A stretch of DNA of 64,000 nt from an uncultured Pseudomonadales bacterium (GCA_943787595.1 CALSNA010000004.1:1-64000), one strand, 5' to 3'. Positions 8,220-18,183 are shown, numbered from the stretch's first letter. A program made the numbers and translations. Notes: generated by a model from the letters alone, not told the origin.

Positions 8220-9593
8220 ATGACCTTTAACGAACTGGGGTTGTCTGTCCCTATTTTAAAAGCCTTAGCCTCTCAGGGTTATAGCGAGCCTTCACCTATT
8301 CAGGTAAAAGCTATCCCCGTGGTACTGGCTGGACAGGATGTAATGGCAGCGGCCCCAACCGGAACCGGTAAAACCGCTGGTTTTACCCTACCTATCCTGG
8401 AGCGCTTGTCCAAAGGTCGCCGCGCTGGACATAATCAGGCGCGCTGTTTAGTTTTGACACCAACCAGAGAACTTGCGGCCCAGGTAGGTGAAAGCGTAGC
8501 TACTTATTCCAGGCATCTTGAACTGAGTTCAGTGGTGGTGTTTGGTGGTGTAAAAATCAACCCACAGATGAAGAAACTGTGCCTTGGTGCTGATGTACTG
8601 GTGGCAACACCAGGGCGCCTGATGGATTTATACAGCCAAAATGCAGTTAAGTTTGGTAATTTGGAAGTGTTGGTACTTGATGAGGCTGACAGAATGCTGG
8701 ATATGGGTTTCATCCACGATATTAAACGGATTATTGATTTATTGCCTAGACGTCGCCAAAGCCTACTGTTTTCGGCGACTTTTTCCGAAGATATTCGCAA
8801 CCTGGCCCACGGCCTGCTGCGTAAGCCCATTGAAATTTCTGTAAGTCCGCGTAATGCTGCTGCCACTTCAGTGACACAGCGGATCCACCCTGTGGACAAG
8901 AAAAAGAAAGCGCTACTGCTTACAAAACTGATTTGTGATGGGCAATGGGAGCAGGCACTGGTATTTACCAAAACCAAGCATGGTGCTAATAAGTTGACTA
9001 AACACTTAGAGGCTGAAGGCATAGTAGCTGCCGCCATTCATGGCAATAAAAGTCAAGGTGCGCGCACTAAAGCCCTGGCTGGATTTAAGGCCAGGGAGAT
9101 AAGAATTCTAGTGGCCACCGATATTGCAGCTCGAGGGTTAGATATTGAGCAATTGCCTCAGGTGGTTAATTTTGATTTACCTAATGTTTCAGAGGATTAT
9201 GTGCACCGTATAGGCCGCACGGGGCGCGCTGGCCTGACTGGGCAGGCGATTTCTCTAGTGAGTGCTGATGAGGGCGATTTGCTGTCTGATATTGAACGCT
9301 TGATACAGCAGTTATTACCCCGCGAGGAAATTGAGGGCTTTGAACCTGTTCACATAGTGCCAGAAACCAGTCTTAATGTGCCTGTGCGACATAAAAAGCT
9401 GCGTAAGGCTCTGAATCATGAAACCAAGCTGGGGAACAACAGCAGATACAGTAGGTCTAGCGCCAATCGTTCTGGCTATGGTCAAGGGCCCAAACCGGGC
9501 AAAAAGCGCAATTCTGGAGGGCGCAATCAATCTGCTACCTCTAAGATTGCACCCAGGGACGGTTCGCGTAGAAGTTCTAAATCGATCTATTGA
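8220..9593 (+). CDS. rhlE: DEAD-box ATP-dependent RNA helicase, RhlE type
   Basis: An RNA helicase of the DEAD-box RhlE group, which remodels RNA in ribosome assembly and mRNA decay in the cytoplasm. All motifs are present: Q motif (GYSEPSPIQ), Walker A (APTGTGKT), PTREL, TPGR, DEAD (VLDEAD), SAT (LLFSATF), ARGLD and HRIGRTGR. They are followed by a basic, glycine/serine-rich tail (residues about 405-457). The ATG at 8220 begins the canonical MTFNELGLS start. A longer frame from 8109 would add 37 residues without homology, so I use 8220. A hairpin terminator follows at 9675. Confidence 0.93.
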   Translation: MTFNELGLSVPILKALASQGYSEPSPIQVKAIPVVLAGQDVMAAAPTGTGKTAGFTLPILERLSKGRRAGHNQARCLVLTPTRELAAQVGESVATYSRHLELSSVVVFGGVKINPQMKKLCLGADVLVATPGRLMDLYSQNAVKFGNLEVLVLDEADRMLDMGFIHDIKRIIDLLPRRRQSLLFSATFSEDIRNLAHGLLRKPIEISVSPRNAAATSVTQRIHPVDKKKKALLLTKLICDGQWEQALVFTKTKHGANKLTKHLEAEGIVAAAIHGNKSQGARTKALAGFKAREIRILVATDIAARGLDIEQLPQVVNFDLPNVSEDYVHRIGRTGRAGLTGQAISLVSADEGDLLSDIERLIQQLLPREEIEGFEPVHIVPETSLNVPVRHKKLRKALNHETKLGNNSRYSRSSANRSGYGQGPKPGKKRNSGGRNQSATSKIAPRDGSRRSSKSIY

Positions 9594-9674
9594 TAGTTGC
9601 TGTATTCGTCAAATGGGGATAGAAACTGAAGCTATTCAGAGGATGATTTGGCTCAGTAAATATACAGAAACAAG

Positions 9675-9700
9675 AAACCTGCTTGATGCGGGTTTTTTTA
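9675..9700 (+). terminator. Rho-independent terminator after rhlE
   Basis: An 8-bp stem (AAACCTGC with GCGGGTTT, one G-T pair), a loop TTGAT and a run of T. It lies about 80 bp after the rhlE stop. Confidence 0.8.
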
Positions 9701-10271
9701 TTGGGGATAAGTAAAAAATAAACGATTTTACTGACTTGCTATCATACTTAAAAAAGGCCTTGCCAAATTACTGCTATACTTCTTACCTAATTGTTATCGT
9801 GGATAACATTTTAGTTTTTTATAGCACTAAGAATATTGGAGACAGGTACCGGCGATCATAGCAATAACAGAGATTGGCAAATTGCTACCAACTTTACCCG
9901 GTCAGCACTAGCTGGACAGATAGTTTCATTTGGTTAAGGGATTGGAGTAACATGATGGGCTGATCACAGGGCGTTTTTCGGTGCACTGTATGGCGATCAA
10001 TTTTGTAACAGGTAGAGCACGCCATCATGATAAGCAGGCCAGAATCATTTGTACTCCCTATAATCTAGTACTTCGCACTAAATTACCAAATAATCCTTAC
10101 AGGGAGGACCATTTACACCTGTGAAACGTTATCTATTTAGATTTTTTTTTCCTAAAAAAGTTGCTATTGGAGTAGGCGTATAGTAAACAAAAATATGATA
10201 ATATGTTCAGGATCGTGTCTCTAGTTAGTGGTTTTGAAAGTAGGTAAATTGAACTACAAGGAGCTTCAAAA
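9701..10271. other. Intergenic with one member of a dispersed short repeat
   Basis: No gene was seen. Bases about 9983-10055 match a degenerate repeat also present near 14000 and 14911: a GCACTGTAT block, then CAATTTTGTAACAG, then GATAAGCAGGCCAGAATCAT. Confidence 0.5.
9983..10055 (+). repeat. Dispersed intergenic repeat, member A
   Basis: It shares the order ACTGYAT, CAATTYTGYAACAG, GAGCAC..ATCAT.ATAG.CAGG, ATTTGTAC with members at 13999-14070 and 14911-14980. The alignment was made by eye. Confidence 0.5.
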
Positions 10272-10730
10272 ATGGTACCCAGTCTGGATATTGCCCAATA
10301 TCTGTACTCTGCTTGCAGAGCTAGAAACTTAAGTATTAATAATACCAAGATGCAAAAACTATTATATATTGCTTACGGTTTTGGATTATATTCCAATGGG
10401 TCTGAACTGTTCGATGAAGAACCAAAGTACTTTCCTCACGGACCAGTTTTTACAGATGTACTTGATGCCTATGAATCCATAAAACTACGTCATGAACCAA
10501 CAGACAACGTAGATTTACCCAAAGAAGCAAAAAAAATATTAGATTACACACTAGAACACTTCGGGAAATTTAACGCCAAATCATTATCTGATTGGTCACA
10601 CAGGGAAGGCTCAGCTTGGTATAACACCAAAACATTCATCCCAAACGTAAAATATGCAGATAAAATCCCTATTCCCTTCATAAAGGAAGAATTCCTAACT
10701 TTTTTTAGTAAGTCAACAAACAGTTTTTAG
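10272..10730 (+). CDS. Panacea-domain (SocA-like, DUF4065) protein, putative antitoxin
   Basis: A 152-aa protein with the Panacea/SocA signature. DIAQYLYSACRARNLSINNTKMQKLLYIAYG at the N-terminus is followed by FPHGPVFTDVLDAY and, near the C-terminus, SLSDWSHREGSAWYNT. Panacea proteins act as neutralising partners of diverse toxins, and SocA is a proteolytic adaptor antitoxin in Caulobacter. The ATG at 10272 follows AAGGAGCTT at a suitable distance. The stop is 1 bp before the next gene, a two-helix membrane protein, so the pair is almost certainly one operon. Function as an antitoxin is inferred from the family and this layout. Confidence 0.75.
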   Translation: MVPSLDIAQYLYSACRARNLSINNTKMQKLLYIAYGFGLYSNGSELFDEEPKYFPHGPVFTDVLDAYESIKLRHEPTDNVDLPKEAKKILDYTLEHFGKFNAKSLSDWSHREGSAWYNTKTFIPNVKYADKIPIPFIKEEFLTFFSKSTNSF

Positions 10731-10731
10731 T

Positions 10732-11079
10732 ATGAGAGATTTGCCTGACCATCCTAATACGGAGGAATTTAGCGATAGCCTAAGTAATCCTCCCTATGAT
10801 CCTGATCCTGAAAATAGAAAAAAGATTGGGGAAAACAGAGCCACATTTGATTTTTATATAGAAAAGCTTATAAAGTGGACACTAGTGATTTTTGTTATAT
10901 TTCTTGCTATTGGCTTCCTGGTTTTATTAGGCGCATATATATTGAATTTACTGGGTTTAATTGATCTTATTGAGACTAATGCGCAAAAAATAGGTACTAT
11001 TATAAGTGATGTAAGCAGGGCTGTTTTGATATCTTTGGTATCATTATTTGTAAGCAAGCATATTGTAAGATCAAGCTAA
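10732..11079 (+). CDS. Small two-helix membrane protein paired with the Panacea gene, candidate toxin
   Basis: A 115-aa protein without a family I recognise. It has a soluble acidic, proline-rich N-terminus (residues 1-40) and a strong membrane segment at about 47-73 (WTLVIFVIFLAIGFLVLLGAY). A second, moderately hydrophobic segment lies at about 87-108. It starts 1 bp after the Panacea stop and has no space for its own promoter. Membrane-active partners are known among Panacea-linked toxins, so a toxin role is plausible but unproven. It may equally be a membrane anchor or sensor. Confidence 0.6.
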   Translation: MRDLPDHPNTEEFSDSLSNPPYDPDPENRKKIGENRATFDFYIEKLIKWTLVIFVIFLAIGFLVLLGAYILNLLGLIDLIETNAQKIGTIISDVSRAVLISLVSLFVSKHIVRSS

Positions 11080-11592
11080 TGTTATTAGCTAATCATACAT
11101 ATTATATTGATCCACCACATGGTGGCTAAGCACAAAAACGATCTTTCAGTCCAGTTCGAGTACATCGTTTTGATATATAGATCAGAATCACTTAAAAACA
11201 TCTTTACAGTCAGTGGATCTAGAATATAATTTTGACAAAAATCCATTTTTCTAGCGATCTGACAATACACCCAATTATAAATACAGCCTTCATTATAGAA
11301 CCAATTTGCTTCCGCTAATCTTCCAGCTTCTTAGTTAATTATTTTTTAGATTGTTTGATTCATCATTTAATAGATTAACCAGAAAAGATAGAGATTTTTC
11401 ACCGTCTACCTTATGATCCTAAAAGTGTTTATAGGCCACATGCTCACTGTATTTAGTCAAGCAGTGTTATATTAACCTATAGGGTCAGTGCCATTGAAAA
11501 CGCACAAAATTTCGGAATGGCTGATTAAATAAAACCACCTAATAGTACATACGATTTAAGTCATTATTCTTAATGAATAGTTTTAGTAAAAA
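11080..11592. other. Intergenic holding a decayed coiled-coil gene relative
   Basis: Apart from the decayed paralog at 11235-11505 no gene is supported. A 61-codon minus-strand frame at 11085-11270 shows no motif. Confidence 0.4.
11235..11505 (-). pseudogene. Decayed paralog of the small coiled-coil membrane protein
   Basis: On the minus strand this segment aligns by eye with the intact gene at 15004-15216, including its upstream flank (TTTAGGATCATAA versus TTTAGGAACATAA). It also aligns with the membrane-segment codons (GTATTTATAATTGGGTGTAT versus GTATTTATTATTGGATGTAT). Stops and frameshifts interrupt it; one is a TGG to TAG change at the position of the conserved Trp. Confidence 0.65.
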
Positions 11593-11850
11593 CTATTTTT
11601 TAGTGCAAAAAAAAGAATAGATATTTGAATAATTTTCGGCCAAATTCATAGTCCAACTTAACTCTAAAGCCACATTTTTGTTGCTTGGATTAGGTAATAA
11701 CTTCTCCCATTGTCTATCTGAAGTTAATATTAAATTTTGGATTGTGGATTTAATTTGAAGACATCTATCTTTTGTAAAAAATACTTCATCAGCTTTTGTA
11801 ACGTTGGCTAGAAAACAAAAAATGATAATAAAAAAGATTCTAAATTTCAT
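11593..11850 (-). CDS. Small secreted protein of unknown function
   Basis: An 85-aa protein starting MKFRIFFIIIFCFLANVTKA, a clear Sec signal peptide with likely cleavage after the ANVTKA region. The ATG at 11850 has AAGGA about 8 nt upstream; a longer frame from 11961 would hide the signal peptide and has no ribosome site. The mature part is about 65 residues and holds two cysteines that could form a disulphide. It includes KDRCLQIKSTIQNLI near the start and YSFFCTKK at the end. I recognise no family. Confidence 0.6.
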   Translation of the reverse strand: MKFRIFFIIIFCFLANVTKADEVFFTKDRCLQIKSTIQNLILTSDRQWEKLLPNPSNKNVALELSWTMNLAENYSNIYSFFCTKK

Positions 11851-11982
11851 GATTTTTTCCTTAGTTGAAAAAAATTGCTGGTTTAAACACATCAAATCAG
11901 ACTCGTTTGACCCTAAATTTTTTTCCGGATCCAGATAGAGAAGAGGGTGCTCAGACAGCAAAAAAGCTGGCAGTGATTGCTG

Positions 11983-12888
11983 CTACCTGGTCATTGCCCT
12001 AAATAGACGACCATCAATTACTAATAGTGCCAGTATGATCACTAAGCCACCAAAGATTTGCCGCCCTGTTAAGATGTCGTCCATGACTAGCCAACCCAGG
12101 AAACTACCAGACACTGGAACTAACAGGGTCACTAAAGTGGCATTGGCTGGACCAGATTTAACCATAACGTCAAAGAACAACACATAAGCAAAAGCGGTAG
12201 AAACAACTGCCAGCCCTAACAAAGCCGTCACCACAGGTACTGGAGGAAAGTTCTGAGGCAAGGGTATCTGCATAATGCTAACCAGTACAATCATAACGAA
12301 AGACGAACTAATTAATTGGCTAGTGGCTACTTTTACTGGTGGTTGGCCAGTCAAAAGACGCTTGGTCCAAACACCTCCTAACGCATAACTAAGAGCACCG
12401 GTTAAACTTAAAACCAGGCCCAGGCTGTTAGCATCGGCAAAAGAAATTTTTTCGTCGAACAGCATTACTGTGCCAGTAATCCCAATCAAAGCGCCGACAA
12501 TCCGATTAACCGTTAATCTTTCTATAGATAAGCCAGCTAACACCAGGAAAGTAAAAACAGGAGTCATAGTGTTTACGATGGAAGCCAGACTGACTGAGAT
12601 ATAGGTTTGAGCATAAAAGATTGCGCTAAAAGGAATGACATTATTGAGTAATCCCATACCTAGATATCTAGCCCATTCTCTGATGTTATTGGGTAGAGAT
12701 AAGCCTAACATTCGTAATACCACTAGCATAACCATCGTGGCCAGAGAAACGCGAATTGTGACGACCCATAGTGGATGAATGTACAAGACAGCTATTCCAG
12801 AAAATAAAAAGCCACCACCCCAAATAATAGACAATAGAATCAGCTTGCCTATTTGTTCAGAGTTCATGGCTTTATATGAATGTTGCAC
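11983..12888 (-). CDS. EamA/DMT-family membrane transporter
   Basis: A 301-aa ten-helix transporter of the EamA family. It has both internal repeats, with typical ends at TGTVMLFDEK after repeat one and PVSGSFLGWLVMDDILTGRQ in repeat two. The GTG at 12888 is preceded by AGGA at 9 nt, while the in-frame ATG at 12867 has no ribosome site, so I keep the GTG. A substrate cannot be inferred. It is close to the small secreted protein gene downstream (132 bp) but nothing links the two. Confidence 0.85.
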   Translation of the reverse strand: MQHSYKAMNSEQIGKLILLSIIWGGGFLFSGIAVLYIHPLWVVTIRVSLATMVMLVVLRMLGLSLPNNIREWARYLGMGLLNNVIPFSAIFYAQTYISVSLASIVNTMTPVFTFLVLAGLSIERLTVNRIVGALIGITGTVMLFDEKISFADANSLGLVLSLTGALSYALGGVWTKRLLTGQPPVKVATSQLISSSFVMIVLVSIMQIPLPQNFPPVPVVTALLGLAVVSTAFAYVLFFDVMVKSGPANATLVTLLVPVSGSFLGWLVMDDILTGRQIFGGLVIILALLVIDGRLFRAMTR

Positions 12889-13697
12889 TGGTCATTGTCC
12901 TGGTGTTGGTCGGTTTCGTTTAATAAAGTTGTTTGAAAATCTACACCAATAATGTCTAGAAAGTCCTGTGTGAACGAATATCATTATCTGCATCAAATGC
13001 TATGTATATTTTATTTCTATAGGACATATTATATTACTCTATTTTTTATACTGATCTAATTAGTGATGCTAGCCAATCGGCGGTATCTCTTGGGCCGCCG
13101 CATGCTGGTCAATCTTGCAGCGGTCCAAGTACATCAGTGTGGCCAACAGGTTCAAGTGATTGGATGGCAGCTGTACGGCTATCAGGGTGATACCATGCAC
13201 CAATAACTCAGAGATCATTATGGCTCTAAAGGCTTTGTGAAAGGGCTTTATATCTGGCAAGCTACACCTTCTTCATGGCCGTACTCATCTTTCTAGTGCC
13301 ACAATACCCGCGCTGGCCAGGCCCATTGTATAGGTAGTAGACCTGTTAAGGCTGCCGGATTTTTTAATCCCATTTTAAAATTTCGTAGGGCTTGTTACTG
13401 ATAGGTGTACTTTGCCACTTATATGCCTTGTTTACCCAGTTTAGATCAGGATATTCGCAGATCTGAATCATACGTCGTGACAACTTGATGTGATCCAGCC
13501 ACAGTCACTGGACGGCATACCAGCTTTTCAGTTGATTCTTTTATTAGAGCATTTGATTAATTCGACTCAGCTTCCATTTTGTCAAGGCCAGTCCTTAGAT
13601 ATTTTTCATTGTCCATTTTATGAGTCTAAACGTATTTATGGCCCAAAATTCTACTATATTTAGTCAATCGGTGGCGCATTAATCTGTGAGATCAATG
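12889..13697. other. Intergenic with repeat members and a decayed coiled-coil paralog
   Basis: A repeat-like block at about 13065-13155 (CCAATCGGCGGTAT, GCATGCTGGTCAATCTTGCAG) recurs at 15265-15310 and partly at 14165. A decayed relative of the 15004 gene lies at 13528-13690. A 63-codon minus-strand frame at 13069-13260 overlaps the repeat and is not believed to be a gene. Confidence 0.5.
13528..13690 (-). pseudogene. Second decayed paralog of the small coiled-coil membrane protein
   Basis: It aligns by eye with the 5' half of the gene at 15004-15216: CAGCTTTTCAGTTGATTC, then TTCCATTTTGTCAAG, then TTCATTGTCCATTTTATG. The shared upstream flank TTAGTCAATCGGTGG is also present. Internal deletions remove the frame. 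Confidence 0.6.
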
Positions 13698-13943
13698 TCA
13701 TTGCACACCTGCAAAGTAAAAAATAACTTTAACAACAGCGATAAGCACAATTACAAATAAGATGGTCATAGAAATGCCCATAATAATAAAATGTATGGGG
13801 TTTCCATGTTCAAAATCTTGCTCGCGTATGACTTCTCTTTGAACACCCAGGAAAGCCATCATGGTGCTTTTAAATACATGCAACCAACCTAATTTAACTT
13901 TTTTGTTATCTGGTTGTTTTTCGGGTAATGGCTGTTCAGACAT
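13698..13943 (-). CDS. DUF2970 family membrane protein
   Basis: An 81-aa protein with the DUF2970 pattern. STMMAFLGVQREVIREQDFEHGNP is followed by one transmembrane helix (about residues 50-76, HFIIMGISMTILFVIVLIAV). Such proteins are common in gammaproteobacteria and have no assigned function. It begins with an ATG at 13943. It stands alone between repeat-rich spacers, yet its frame is intact, which suggests it is still under selection. Confidence 0.8.
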   Translation of the reverse strand: MSEQPLPEKQPDNKKVKLGWLHVFKSTMMAFLGVQREVIREQDFEHGNPIHFIIMGISMTILFVIVLIAVVKVIFYFAGVQ

Positions 13944-13998
13944 GGTTTGTATTTTCTCTTACTGTTGTTCAGCTAATTGACAGTGTATCTCGATTCAC

Positions 13999-14070
13999 TG
14001 CATATTGATTAATCCTATAACAGATTGAGCACATTATTGTTATAGACAGGTGCAAAAATTTTGCCCGGCC
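13999..14070 (+). repeat. Dispersed intergenic repeat, member B
   Basis: It reads CACTGCATATTGATTAATC, CTATAACAGATTGAGCAC, TTATAGACAGG, and is degenerate to members A and C. Confidence 0.5.
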
Positions 14071-14267
14071 ATTGTGCTATTCCTTTGTAATAAAAGATCA
14101 GTGATCATTGGCAAATGTGGACAGCCTTACACACAATATGACAGCTTGATCACACATTGCATGTTGCATGCTAGCCAATCTTACAGAGTGGTTTAAGTAC
14201 ATCTGATTTTTATAGTGAACAAGGTTAGCTATTTACTCTGGTGTAGATTTTTTGGACACTCGATCAG

Positions 14268-14720
14268 CTATGGGAAGAATTTCCTGATATATACATCTAG
14301 CGCATTAGCAAATTTCATACGATCGCGCTGGGTCAATGGTGGTGGCCCTCCTCCTACCTGAATGCCGCTGGAGCGCATTGAATCCATAAAGTCGCGCATA
14401 TTAAGGCGGGTGCGGATATTGGCTGTAGTATACAGCTCTCCTCGCGGATTCAGTGCCACCGCCTGTTTGTCAATCACCTCTGCAGCCAATGGTATATCTG
14501 CTGTAATAACCAGATCATCTTTTTCCACCAAGCTGACAATATGATTATCTGCTACATCAAAGCCTGCCCTTACGCATATAGAGCGCACTGTGAATACTCG
14601 TGGAGTACTCAACGGTTGATTAGCTACCAGAATTACTTCTATGCCAGTGCGTTGTGATACTCGGTAGAGGATATCTTTAATAACCGTTGGACAGGCATCG
14701 GCATCTACATAAATTTTCAA
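14268..14720 (-). CDS. yaiI: YaiI/YqxD family protein (UPF0178, DUF188)
   Basis: A 150-aa cytoplasmic protein of the conserved YaiI family, of unknown function and PIN-like fold. It has the family start [20 protein letters not shown], the [12 protein letters not shown] block and the C-terminal [19 protein letters not shown] motif. Length matches the family (about 150 aa). The start is a TTG at 14720; no ATG lies upstream in frame and homologs begin at this point. The TTG should keep expression low. Confidence 0.88.
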   Translation of the reverse strand: MKIYVDADACPTVIKDILYRVSQRTGIEVILVANQPLSTPRVFTVRSICVRAGFDVADNHIVSLVEKDDLVITADIPLAAEVIDKQAVALNPRGELYTTANIRTRLNMRDFMDSMRSSGIQVGGGPPPLTQRDRMKFANALDVYIRKFFP

Positions 14721-14910
14721 TGGTTTAACTCATTCTAAAACCTTACATCACCTCGAGTTTGCCAGAGATGGTTTTGCTTGCATCATGTAACATTGCTTGA
14801 CCTGGCTGGTTGATAATCAATTTATTGTTATTTAAGATAAAAAAGCCTAATTCAGAAAAAGTTGATATCTTTTGGCGGAACTAGCCATTTATAGAGGATT
14901 TTTTGAGCCA

Positions 14911-14980
14911 CTGCATATTGAACAATTCTGCAACAGATCAAGTGTATCATCGTGATAGACAGGCCAGGATTATTTGTACG
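14911..14980 (+). repeat. Dispersed intergenic repeat, member C
   Basis: It reads CCACTGCATATTGAACAATT, CTGCAACAGATCAAG, GTGATAGACAGGCCAGGATT, and is the closest match to the shared pattern of members A and B. Confidence 0.5.
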
Positions 14981-15003
14981 GCTAATTGACTCAGAATTTA
15001 AAA

Positions 15004-15216
15004 TTACTTAATAAAAAGCCATGTTATTAACGACCCTACAATACATCCAATAATAAATACGGACCTTATTCTAGCACTGTTTTCTTCTCGCCAATCTTGC
15101 AGCTTTTCAGTTGATTCATTCAGTAGAGTAGTGGATTCACGTAGTCGAGTGTTTGATTCATTTAGTTTAGAATCCATTTTATCAAGTTCATCTCTTAGGG
15201 ATTTTATATTCTCCAT
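15004..15216 (-). CDS. Small tail-anchored coiled-coil protein, unknown function
   Basis: A 70-aa protein with no family I recognise. Residues 1-46 form a charged heptad-rich coiled coil in which an LNEST-type unit is repeated (LNESNTRLREST, LLNESTEKLQ). A single C-terminal membrane helix (about 50-69, VFIIGCIVGSLITWLF) would anchor it. The ATG has AGGA 8 nt upstream. Two decayed copies of the same gene plus flank lie at 11235-11505 and 13528-13690. This is therefore the surviving member of a locally amplified small-gene family. Confidence 0.6.
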   Translation of the reverse strand: MENIKSLRDELDKMDSKLNESNTRLRESTTLLNESTEKLQDWREENSARIRSVFIIGCIVGSLITWLFIK

Positions 15217-15473
15217 TTTATGTTCCTAAACGTATTAATGGCACACAGGCACACTGTATTTAGCCAATCGGCAGTATATTTTAAGCCGCTGCATGCTGGT
15301 CAATTTTGTGGCTTGCTTGGCTTCCTGGCCTGAGAGTAAGCCTGCATTATCTGCCAGGTTTAAGTCATTCAGTAAAGATAATTTAATACACTAACTGGGT
15401 GAAGCATTTTAAATGCACACCTTGAGTCACTTTCAGGTATAAATCCACAATCAGAGTCATGGAGGAACATTTG
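15217..15473. other. Intergenic; flank shared with the decayed paralogs
   Basis: Bases 15240-15310 repeat the flank found beside the decayed paralogs (TATTTAGCCAATCGGCAG and GCTGCATGCTGGTCAATTTT). No gene was seen. Confidence 0.4.
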
Positions 15474-15620
15474 GTGTTGACCATTGAACGTCAGAATATC
15501 AATTTCTGTAACAAAATCAAGCGCTTTCAACGCAAAATGATCTGCTTATCCAAATCAGTAACGCCACAGACCAAGATCATAGGTCAATTCATTAACAGGA
15601 CTTTCTTTAAACTCTTCTAG
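15474..15620 (+). pseudogene. IS1-family transposase (InsB), C-terminal remnant
   Basis: A 48-codon frame matches the C-terminus of the IS1 transposase: LTIERQNINFCNKIKRFQRK, then MICLSKSVTPQTKIIGQFINR, ending TFF. The rest of the element is absent. It is the only IS1 trace in the window. Confidence 0.75.
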
Positions 15621-15667
15621 GCAATGCTTAACCAGTGATCTCTTTGCTTTACATATTAAGTTTATTC

Positions 15668-18183
15668 CTACGGTTTACTACGCAACAACAAAGCTGGTCT
15701 CAACTTTAATCGATTAATTAAATATCGACTACCCAAACCTAAACATAGCGTACTTGTTGCCAAGGCAGTGGCAAACCCAACCCAACCCAAATAAGATCTT
15801 CAGCTGGCAACTTTATTTGATAAATCAATAATGGTATCGCAACGGCAGAGCCCATCATCACTGCAAAGATTGATGTTAATAAGCCCAGTAAAATATATTC
15901 TGCTTGAAGACTTTTCTTAATCACTGTTAAACGAGCTCCAAGTGAATGCAAGATGGAGGCATCATAAATTTGTCGAGCTCGGCTGGTGGCAATAATGCTG
16001 ATTAGCACTAACAGGCTAGCTGTAAGACTAACTACTGCAATAACTGCAAGCCCTGCAGTAGCCTGTGATAAAAGGCCGGTTGCCGTTTCAAGTATTTCCT
16101 GAGTTCGAACAGTAATAACATTTGGTGCAATATTAGCAACATCACCTTGAGTAGTTATAGCACTGTCATGCCCCATATAGGCAGCACCCACATAACGATG
16201 TATAAATGGATTTAATGCACCGTCAGACAAAATTGCTTCAAACCAAAACTGAGTTTGAATGCCTTTTTGACTATAGATAGCAGTCAATTTAGCCTCTAAT
16301 TCCTGACCAGTTATTTCAAAGGTAAGGATATCTCCCCCTTGTAAGCCCAGCTGGCTTGCTTCGCGATCCTCGATGGCAACATAAGCTCTGGAAGTATTAT
16401 TGGCATCCCACCAACTACCGCTGGTAATGGCCAGATCGTCAATATTATTGGCTAGATAACTCAGTTTGTGCTCATCCCGTGCTTCTTGAATACGGCGTTG
16501 ATTATCACTATTCCTAAGGTTTTCACCATTAATTTTAGCAATCCGACCCAACACTAATGGTGCAGTATCAAAACGCTCAAAGCTAGGTGACTGTTGAACC
16601 GTTCCAATAACCTCTTCAATCTAATGTGCTGAAATATCATAGAATACCAGCGCAGGAGACTCTTCTGGAACCGTTTCATTAACCAAACGAAATAATGCGG
16701 TGACAACCAAGGTGCATGCAACAATCAACGTTAATGCCGAACCTAATGATAGCAGTGAGGTTCTAAGTGGTGAACCGGGACGATGTAAGTTAGCCAATGA
16801 AAGCCGCAGTGCTAAACGCCCGTTAAGTACTGGATGCTCGTCCAGTGATCTTGCCAACTTACGTAAGCCCTTTACAACACTATCCAGTAACCCTAATACT
16901 ATGGTGATCACCGTAACAAAGGCCAAGCCAAATAACGGGTCAGGAATGGCAAAGAGTACTAATACAATAATTAGGAATATACCTGTTAGTGTTGCCAACC
17001 AGTAATGTTTGGGCGTTTCTGTCAGTGAATCATCAATACTGCGAAAAAGAGCGGCTGGCTCAATCGACATGGCTCTGCCAATCGCAGGCAGTTCAAAAGT
17101 AAAAGCAGTGAGTAAACCAAAACTAAGGGCGATAATTGACGGAGTGATAATTGCAGCGAATGTTTTAGCGACTGGCAGTTGCACCGCCACGACCGAAGCA
17201 GCCATTAAAGCTAAAGTAATACCAATTAACACACCAACTAAACTGGCACCCAGGCTCAGAATACAGACTTGGAGAAGATAAACCACAGCTAATTTTCTAT
17301 TGCGTAGCCCCAGTGCCCGAATGGTGGCGATGGTCGCTAGTTTGCCCTGTAAATAGGCCTGGATACTATTAAAAACCCCAATCCCACCAATAAATAAAGT
17401 GGTAAAACCTATCAATAACAAACCGGAGGCAAGTTGATCGAGCACTTCAGCGATGCGTTCGCTGCGATCATTAAAGGTGCGAACCTCCCAATCAGAATTG
17501 GGGAATGTAGCGATAAATCTGTCCCGCCAAGTATCAGTATTAAGCTTGGTGCGAACTCGGTATTCATAGTCTAACCTACTGCCGAGCTGGATCAATTCAG
17601 ATGCATGCAACGCTTCTTCTGAGATTAATACAGGAGGGCCACGCCAGTCAGCGCTGAGGCTTCGATCTGGCTGATGAACAATAATGGCACGAACAACTAA
17701 TTTCAGTGAGCCAATCTCAACTTCATCATCAGGTTTTAGTTCCATTCGATCCGCTAGCACAGGGTCTAAGGCTATACCCCAGTAGCCATCCATAAACTCG
17801 ATCGCCTGCTGTGTCGTCTGCTAAGGTTGTAACAGTAAATCACCATACAAAGGATATCGGGTATCAGCTGTTAAAAGCTCTACCAACTGAAATTGACCAC
17901 TGGTGGTTCCCATCATAGTCCTTAATTCAATGGTTAAGGCACTGGTACCATTTTCATTGATCCAGGTTAGAGCTTCAGATGTTAATGGGGCACGTGCATC
18001 AACTTTAAGATCCCCTCCCATCAAATTACGGATATTAGCTAGCAAGCCGTCATTAACCTGCCGATAGAGGCTGCCCGTTGCTGTTATGAGAGTGACGCCA
18101 AGAGCTAAACAAACACAAAACACCCATAGTGAGCGACTGCTAGCTTTGAGGTCTTGCCAAGCCAAATCAATCAGAAATCGCAT
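15668..18183 (-). pseudogene. ybbP: YbbP-like ABC exporter permease, broken by two TAG codons and a 5-nt slippage
   Basis: FtsX-like permease of the YbbA-YbbP lipoprotein/export-type ABC family, normally about 830 residues. It starts at the ATG 18183 (MRFLIDLAWQDLKASSRSL), overlapping ybbA by 17 bp. Read through, it is continuous in one frame except for TAG at codon 121 (17821-17823) and TAG at codon 521 (16621-16623). Both are probably former CAG glutamines, judged from the flanking residues. Near the 3' end three tandem AACCC units (15774-15788) throw the frame. Removing one unit restores the expected C-terminus, FATALATSTLCLGLGSRYL and on through RLKLRPALLLRS, ending at 15668. The four-helix FtsX domains are still readable. 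It is a young pseudogene unless the stops are suppressed. Confidence 0.85.

Noticed and set aside
13069-13260. 63-codon minus-strand frame
   Set aside because: It coincides with the dispersed repeat block and has no recognisable domain.
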